Under the pieces are notes generated by a model that was not told the origin of the DNA, made no database searches, and was given only the letters and a program-made list of their open reading frames with translations. Shown in pieces: positions 59,901 to 64,000 of a DNA stretch of 64,000 bases. How positions within the stretch are numbered: the first letter of the stretch is position 1; every line of letters begins with the position of its first letter. Made by a program: the position numbers and the translations under genes. Source of the DNA: Nephrocerus scutellatus (lineage: Eukaryota; Arthropoda; Insecta; Diptera; Pipunculidae); contig OX352764.1 in assembly GCA_947095585.1 (NCBI GenBank), positions 1,411,001 through 1,475,000 of the forward strand, in the 5' to 3' direction.

Positions 59901-62093
59901 ACGTATTGTTAAGAACGAAACAAAAAATCGTTACAATAGTTATACATTCGTGGGTACAAGCGAGTATACTCGTCCAACTACACTCAACTGTCTGCCATGC
60001 AACAGCAACTACATATACTACAAACCACTTAACGAGTAACCAAACCATTGTTAAAAAACAACTACTATTTATTATTGTATTGTATTGTTATATTGTATAC
60101 AACTATATATATATAAAAATTAATTTTATTACTATGCGTGCTGCGTCATTTTGCTCATTTTTTTGGCATTCATTTGTGGCGCGTAAATGTGAGAATAAAT
60201 CGAAAAATACAAAAAAAAAATATTATTTTGATTTTTTTTACACGATTTGCACTTAAAATTTATTAAACAAAAAATCTTTTCAACTGTATGGGTAATTAAA
60301 ATAGTAAAGCTTCTCAGGTCGTCAAATGGATAGTTGTAATTCAGTCTAAAGACTCAATTAGGAGTCATTACCGAAAAAACAATTTTTTTATATTTTTATT
60401 CCTAAAACTTCCCCTATGAATAAAAATAAAACTTCAAAATTACGCCATCGCCAGCCGAATGCTAAACAATTATTTTAAAACAAGTGTGATCAAATTTTGA
60501 CTGGTATAAGTCGAGATATACGAGTGGACAAACAAACAAACGAACAAACAAAACTCGTTTACCCAGATTATTGCTTTGCCCTTTGGGCTCGCAATATTGT
60601 TTTCATATTTTGTACCACCCGGCTAGATTTAGTTTGTGATCGTAGTTTCAAATACGCTGCATGGCTCCAATACATTATTTTGTGCTTCTTTTTAAAAATG
60701 TAAAGTAGTATTGTTGTAGTATATATGTAAATTACCGGTATTTTTTGTTCTTGATTATGTATGTTTCATATATTATGTATGATTTGTACATTTTCTATAC
60801 AAATCTCCAAATTTAGTTGAACTGAGATAGAGCTGGAATTCTCTTACAAGTCTGTCATCGAGCGCACCACGTGGGCCAGTAGACGTCGTTTCGGAAGAAC
60901 TTGGGGTCTAAATTCAAAAATTATTGCGAGCCGAAAGGGCGAAGCTTATATTCGAAGGACATGACGTACAAACATTTGTACGTTTGTACGTTTATACATT
61001 GGTCAGTTTGCCGTGTTGTATATCTCGGCTTCTAACAGTCAAAATTGAATGGAACTTATTTTAATCAAGTGGTTAGCGCTCGGCTTGCGGTGGCGTAATT
61101 TTTACATTCATACGGGTATCTACACCTGAGGAAAATACGAAAAATACTAAATCTACGCATCGCTATCGATTCAGTCTACTTTTGCTGTGTGAAAGTGAAA
61201 GACCTAAATTTAAATAATTGACAAATGATGATGTCGGTAGTAGTAAGTCTTTTTGTGATAGCCGATAAAACAAGAGTAGTGCATCGTCATCATCATATTT
61301 GGCTCTACCACCCGCAAAAAGTCTCTCCATCGGTACCGATTTTGAGCCAATGTCATCCAGTTTTGTATCTCTAAAATCTGGGCGTCCTGGTCTACGCCCT
61401 CCTTCCAGCATAGGCTTGGCCGGCCTCGCTGTCGTATTCCATAAATCTATAATTTTCTTCACGATAGTGACATCATCAGCGTACGAATTAAGTAGTTTAT
61501 AAATTCTAACAGAGACACAATTTAAGTAACACTTTCAAATAAAATTGAGAAATATTTCAATTGTAAGACAATTGACATTAAATTGAATAATACAAATTAG
61601 AGGCCTGTGTATTCGTATAACGGATTGCGGCCACACTATATATTTTGTATTTATGCTTTGTATTTTTTATGGTAAATTTTTGTAAATTTCTACACGCCTT
61701 TCAAAAATAAAAAAAATAAATAAAATACTTGGTAAAAATTTAAAAAAAAATCAGCTCATAAAAGCTTATAGTCTTATAAGCATAGATACTAAAAGGCCTA
61801 AAAGGTTGAAAATCTCAAATTGATATTCCACATTGCAGTACACGTTATGGTTGTTATACTCTGCTATACGTTTTACCTTCTTCGGCAATAGCCAAGGTGG
61901 CTTCAATTCCCCTGTCGTCCTCATGATATAAATAAACCAAATGACCCGATGCATACTTATAGACTCCAAAGACTGCATTATTCCCAAATTGCGATAAGGC
62001 TGAGAAATGGGGGGGATGATATCCATCGGGGAATGCTGCATGCTGCGTTGAGTGCATTTGTTGCATTCGTACGAAGTTGGCATTGAACTGCAT
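38934..62093 (-). CDS. Uncharacterised 194-aa protein, three exons with a 22-kb first intron
   Basis: Exons on the minus strand: 62093-61877, 39673-39599 and 39226-38934. The phases fit exactly (72 codons+1, 2+24 codons+1, 2+97 codons). The acceptors are good (GTGCTAG and CTCCTTCAG), as is the second donor (GTAAGT); the first donor is GTAAAA. An in-frame TGA lies just before the ATG at 62093, so this is likely the true start. The N-terminal half looks folded, with aromatic and glycine-rich strands (FGVYKYASGHLVYLYHEDD; after the long intron GWQGRRGTFNFYYDG). The C-terminal half is charged and probably disordered: a basic RLFRERRK stretch, then Ser/Thr/Asp-rich, ending IGHWTPL. There are no membrane spans or signal peptide. 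AATAAA lies just after the stop (38926-38921). I do not recognise the family. The join across 22 kb rests on phase and sense only. Confidence 0.6.
39674..41195. other. Part of the 22-kb intron; no gene recognised
   Basis: More GC-rich than its surroundings at 39.8-40.2 kb. There two overlapping plus-strand frames of 166 and 172 codons stay open without domain signatures. A poly-T run lies near 40,838-40,849. Confidence 0.35.
41196..41470 (+). mobile_element. tRNA-derived SINE
   Basis: Head CATGGCTCTGGTGGTTAGTG and GGTTCGAGGTTTGAAAC, then CTCTCACGAATGCCTGGCAA, GAGAGTAGTAACATGTCACG and CACAAATGGTCGTGAGAAG. It is nearly full length compared with the copy at 54.06 kb. Confidence 0.75.
41510..42430 (+). 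mobile_element. Mariner transposon relic
   Basis: The plus strand gives FLILKLKGLNPSNIK, SFVTIKYWKAQFKRGR, YLQKGKTIIGVYYANLL, KFELLPHTPYSSDSAPS and KGIE-type KQGIEAIEHRWEKCIELK. These are consecutive blocks of a mariner transposase, including the second catalytic region. The central part between GRKK and the EKGKT block is deleted, and several frameshifts and a stop break the rest. No terminal inverted repeats were found. Confidence 0.8.
43820..43955 (-). mobile_element. tRNA-derived SINE, 5' part
   Basis: The minus strand gives ACACCGTGGCTCCGTGGAAA, GGTTCGAATACC and CATCTCGCGAATGTCTAAC. It matches the head and body of the copy at 33.3-33.6 kb and is truncated after about 135 bp. Confidence 0.7.
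44228..44575 (+). mobile_element. Second tRNA-derived SINE type with LINE-like tail
   Basis: The head TGTGGTGCAGTGGTTAGAAC (A box) and GGATTTGATTCCCGG (B box) are tRNA-like. The body is unrelated to the other SINE family. The last ~50 bp (CCCACGCTGTGCCTAGGCAT, TATAAGGGTGCAAATCC, GCGTGTG) match the 3' end of the LINE at about 26,970-27,025. Confidence 0.7.
46130..46550. repeat. Two units of a dispersed repeat
   Basis: Units near 46,150-46,290 and 46,370-46,550 both carry AACGGGTAA/AACGGGTAG with a following GTAACAGAG/AGTCACAGTG block and lists of C/A-rich sequence. The second ends with ATTTTAACTCTACCCTGCAA, identical to 15.84-15.87 kb. Confidence 0.5.
46980..47102 (-). mobile_element. tRNA-derived SINE fragment
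   Basis: The minus strand begins GGCGGCTTGGCCCAGTGGTT and carries AACTCTCGCGAATGTCTGAC. It has the same architecture as the other SINE copies but lacks a clear B box. Confidence 0.6.
47105..47510. repeat. Degenerate ATCCTATAATCATCAATA minisatellite
   Basis: About 400 bp built from irregular repeats of CATCCTATAATCATC/CAATAATC of roughly 14-18 bp. Directly after it, 47,511-47,580 is a piece of the LINE at 26.66-26.74 kb (AGGAACGTTTCTTGCTTGTC, CTGTTTTATCGCTT). Confidence 0.65.
48433..48486. repeat. (CT)n microsatellite
   Basis: A run of CTCTCTCTCTTTCTCTCTCT with minor interruptions. Confidence 0.85.
49088..49287. mobile_element. 174-bp insertion between 13-bp direct repeats
   Basis: TGTAACGCTGACT occurs at 49,088-49,100 and again at 49,275-49,287. 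The sequence between is 174 bp, starts CCCCGTGGGGGCC and ends CAACTCTTTAACAA. This looks like a target-site duplication around a small non-autonomous retroelement. The insert has no recognised relatives in the window. Confidence 0.5.
50078..50171. repeat. Tandem duplication, ~47 bp x2
   Basis: GAGTTTTTTTTGTTGTGGAA followed by GCCCCAAGTCATCGGAGC occurs twice with only length changes in the T and G runs. A recent local duplication. Confidence 0.85.
51745..59262 (+). CDS. Ras-like small GTPase, CG5160-like
   Basis: Exons 51745-51850, 57265-57401, 57514-57672, 58432-58584, 58780-58963 and 59021-59262; 326 aa with every junction in phase. The ATG follows an in-frame TGA at 51700. G-box motifs: P-loop GQSGVGKT (28-35), DAAGQ (75-79), NKTD (147-150) and a G5-like EISV (176-179). 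The switch I region reads EYDPNLEKIY, so the usual Thr of YDPTLE is Asn53. About 140 residues follow the G domain: a basic and Ser-rich tail with SSSSCSSRS and RRWRYPPPG, ending SNASY. There is no CAAX box, as in RERG/RGK/Rasl-type proteins, so membrane binding, if any, would be by basic residues. Intron 1 is 5.4 kb and full of repeats. AATAAA is at 59696. The gene lies inside an intron of a gene on the other strand. The nearest named relative I recall is Drosophila CG5160; function unknown. Confidence 0.9.
51851..54055. other. Intron 1 of the GTPase gene, proximal part
   Basis: Starts with a strong GTAAGT donor. No coding signal, tRNA or repeat was recognised apart from a short (GTT)n tract near 51,873-51,886. 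Confidence 0.4.
54056..54330 (+). mobile_element. tRNA-derived SINE, best copy
   Basis: GGCGCCGTGGCTCAGTGGAT holds a good A box and GGTTCGAACC a perfect B box. The body has CCATCTCTCGCGAATATCTG, GAGAGTAATAACTTGTCACG, CGCCTTTCGGATATGGCATT and CACAAATGGTCGCGAGAAG. It is the reference for the family in this window and lies in the GTPase intron. Confidence 0.8.
54760..55858 (-). mobile_element. DUF4817-type Tc1/mariner transposon, decayed
   Basis: The minus strand starts MERLSLAQRLQIAQLCYENQ and continues RSVRNVFSALR, the DUF4817 helix-turn-helix seen in a widespread arthropod transposase. Further on come VYVGCWNHRSIFVKNEDSQN, VNGARYCAMITDYLL and SNMTALLAIK, the DDE region with the catalytic stretch damaged. 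The end carries GGGTGATTCATCTAGAGGTG. Frameshifts make it inactive. Confidence 0.75.
55912..56050 (+). mobile_element. tRNA-derived SINE, 5'-truncated
   Basis: Starts at the B box (AAAAGTTCAAATCCCAG) and continues CTCTGGCGAATGTCCGACAA, ACGTCCTAGAA and TCGCCTTTCGGATACGGC, as in the 54.06 kb copy. Confidence 0.65.
56690..56765 (+). mobile_element. SINE head fragment
   Basis: TTGTGGCTTAAGTAGGTAGT, then GATGAGCAGGAGGTTCGAAG and TTCAAATTCCAG, matching only the tRNA-like head of the family. Confidence 0.55.
57673..58431. other. GTPase intron 3, nothing recognised
   Basis: Clean GTGAGT donor and pyrimidine-rich acceptor. No internal gene or repeat was recognised. Confidence 0.5.
59263..60390. other. 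GTPase 3' UTR and downstream AT-rich intron sequence
   Basis: AATAAA at 59,696 is the likely polyadenylation signal, giving a 3' UTR of about 450 nt. A 157-codon frame at 59.78-60.26 kb is AT-driven and has no features. Confidence 0.45.
60395..60590 (-). repeat. GAAGGGCGAAGC-family repeat, inverted copy
   Basis: The minus strand reads TGCGAGCCCAAAGGGCAAAG, TATATCTCGACTTATACCAG, TCAAAATTTGATC and GCATTCGGCTGGCGATGGCG, collinear with 14.28-14.45 kb. Confidence 0.65.
60925..61220 (+). repeat. GAAGGGCGAAGC-family repeat, direct copy
   Basis: TTGCGAGCCGAAAGGGCGAA, TATATCTCGGCTTCTAACAG, GCGCTCGGCTTGCGGTGGCG and GCATCGCTATCGATTCAGTC, collinear with 14.28-14.55 kb. It sits 330 bp from the inverted copy. 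Confidence 0.65.
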
Positions 62094-62112
62094 GCCGCAG
62101 TTGCTGGTGTCA

Positions 62113-63365
62113 CTGTGTCACAACTGCGACAGTGAAGGTGTTATCGCTACTACATGTTGCTAGTTGCCACCCAGGCCAAGATGCCGACAACTAAGTTGTA
62201 ATCTGCGGTCTGCGGACTGCTGACAACTTGTCACTACTGTACGATCTACATACTACGGACTACCGTAGCGAACAGCCAGGCGGGTATTGAAGCGCTCGAT
62301 ATTACGTTTATTCAGCTAACTTTACGCTCACATAATAATACGAAAAATATTGAATTTCTCTGAGCAGCCGCGTCAAAGCTTGATGGTTGGAGGGTATCAC
62401 AATCCGGTAGCTGCCACAACTTATCTCATGTGATTTTTCGTTTGGACAACTTTATGCCCGTAATATACTCATAAAGTAATTAACCAAAGCCTTGCGGTAT
62501 CTATGAATGCAACGTGACGTTACGTTGAACCCTTCACAGCATATGTGTGTGTGAGTGTGTTGAAAAATTACAGAACTACAACGCCACCGCAGAGTTCAAG
62601 ACCGCTGGGAGGTGTATGTAAAAAAAAAATGACCCTATCGGCTATGGCATGAAGGTAATTAACTTGTCAGCCGACCCTACAACTCTTCAGTAATAACATT
62701 GAATGTCTTCATTCTGATAGCACCTCTGGGTACGTATGTACGTGTATCAAGTGAGTCTTTTGCTGCACTTGCAGACATAATTTATAATGATGCACTTTCG
62801 TTTGCCAGGATAGAGGAGGTTGTGGTTGATACCCAATAACTTACTTCACTTTCTTTCCAGACAAGCTATTTTTTATAACTCCGCTTGCAATACGAAAATC
62901 TGGTTCCCTTTTTATATTCGTCTCAAAGCAGATGTAGTCTGAGTCCCTGTAAGTAAAAAGGACTTTATTCTTCAATGCATATTAACCGCATATTCAAGCA
63001 ATCAACAATGAAGCGAGAGCAAATGCTTTTTCCAGGCTGTCGTAGCGGGATAAAATTATTTTCTTAGTAGGACCAATTACTTGAAGTGTGTGGAGCACGG
63101 AACTAGGTACGACAAGTCGATTTCTTCTCTTGTAAGCGAAAAAATGAAAACAGACTACGAAGACTAAACAACATGAACCAAGCACAGGTATTAGGTATCA
63201 ATACTGAACTTAAGAAATAAAAATAAAACATTGACCCCTTCAATCAACCAACCACCACCTATGTCTGCTTCCAGATTGTATGTGTACCAAGTTTGATAGA
63301 AATCGCGTCAGGCATTTCAGATTTATGAAGCCACAAGACCAAGACCAATTGTCGCCATTACCCAT
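62113..63365. other. 5' flank of the 194-aa gene
   Basis: Presumed promoter and 5' UTR region. No TATA-initiator pair was recognised. A 63-codon minus-strand frame at 62,994-63,185 starts with a hydrophobic stretch but has no other support. Confidence 0.35.
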
Positions 63366-63369
63366 AATT

Positions 63370-63610
63370 CGTTTAATCCACGCGCCAAACGCGCCACACA
63401 CGAAGCGCGACACGCGTTTTAGGCAGAATAAGGAATATGGTCTTGGTCTTGGTCTTGGCAGAATATAAAAAAATGTATTTTGGACTTAGGCACACACAAA
63501 GTTTCAGCTCTCTAAGTCGTGTAGAAGGTGGTTAAAAAGGACTTCAAAGTAGTCGAAAATACAGAAAAAAAGGGGTCAAGTCACGTTAAATAAAAGTTTT
63601 CTAAAAGCAT
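63370..63610. repeat. Copy of the 140-bp repeat family, inverted
   Basis: CGCGACACGCG, TGGACTTAGGCACACACAAA, GTTTCAGCTCTCTAAGTCGT and GTAGAAGGTGGTTAAAAAGG are complementary to units of the array at 948-1570, including the AAGTTTTATTTAA end. Confidence 0.65.
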
Positions 63611-64000
63611 CTGGCGGCAAGCCAGCGAGGAATCCTTAATATTCATGCAATATATCTCCACTCGTTCACGTCGGTCGTCGTCAATTACCGTACTACCATT
63701 TCTGGTGTGGTGACCTTGGTACGTAGAGATGCTAACAAGTCGGGCAAACTCTTCGTATTTAAGTGGTCCAGTCTAACATATGTGAGTTGGGCCCAGGATA
63801 GCAAGAGTGGGCCTAGGATGGCTTGCTGTCCTAGTGGCAAATGATAGGGTTCCAAGTTCCGGAAGGATGTGCTGCCAGTGTTTTGCCTTGTCAAATGCCC
63901 AGGCACTCATACCTGAACGAATGGGTGATTCTTGATGCCAAATCTGACCAAGGTCGCGTTTGGAAACTCGGGATAGCTTGCTATCCTGATGGCAAGTGAG
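63611..64000. other. Unresolved sequence with short internal repeats
   Basis: Variants of GGATAGC/GGATGGCTTGCTGTCCT(A/G)(G/A)TGGCAA occur near 63,795, 63,817-63,840 and 63,972-63,996. This suggests part of a repeat that continues beyond the window. Confidence 0.35.

Noticed and set aside
59783..60256. 157-codon plus-strand frame after the GTPase
   Set aside because: Open because of AT composition; full of Tyr, Ile, Asn and Lys with no conserved motif.
61163..61462. Minus-strand 99-codon frame with GGRRPGRPDFRD
   Set aside because: It overlaps a dispersed repeat and shares only a short KLDDIGSK-like string with 21.07 kb. Too weak to call an element or a gene.

Overview
The window is eukaryotic nuclear DNA. 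It is AT-rich, with small GT-AG introns in the genes, AATAAA polyadenylation signals and many decayed transposable elements. The gene set is one Tps1, two stand-alone trehalose phosphatases, a Yipf6 homologue and a CG5160-like Ras-family GTPase. With mariner/Tc1 relics, tRNA-derived SINEs and jockey/R1-type LINE debris, this points to a higher fly (Cyclorrhapha). A tephritid fruit fly is my best guess, but that is inference.

Layout. 1-3200: probable 5' intron of Tps1, holding a 140-bp tandem repeat and a LINE endonuclease relic. 3213-5784 (+): the last five exons of Tps1, with the N-terminal exon not found. 6406-7377 (-): a six-exon Yipf6 homologue, convergent with Tps1. 8-10 kb: repeats and a LINE relic. 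10276-13237 (-): trehalose phosphatase A, four exons. 14-26 kb: repeat-rich, with LINE reverse transcriptase and RNase H pieces, minisatellites and a nested Tc1/LINE block that runs to 27 kb. 27367-30644 (-): trehalose phosphatase B, five exons; its first intron contains a mariner relic and an unrecognised 120-codon ORF. 31-38.9 kb: no gene recognised, several repeats and a LINE endonuclease relic. 38934-62093 (-): an uncharacterised 194-aa protein in three exons. Its first intron is about 22 kb and contains, on the opposite strand, the complete six-exon Ras-like GTPase gene (51745-59262), plus SINEs, a mariner and a DUF4817-type transposon. 62.1-64 kb: presumed promoter side of the 194-aa gene, plus repeats.

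How the genes relate. Tps1 makes trehalose 6-phosphate and also carries a phosphatase domain. The two flanking single-domain phosphatases dephosphorylate trehalose 6-phosphate to trehalose, the main insect blood sugar. The three genes within 27 kb therefore form a loose trehalose-synthesis cluster. Yipf6 (Golgi membrane traffic) and the GTPase are not obviously linked to it.

Method limits. Exon models come from reading frames, splice signals and phase matching by eye. No database search or transcript evidence was available, and repeat boundaries are approximate.
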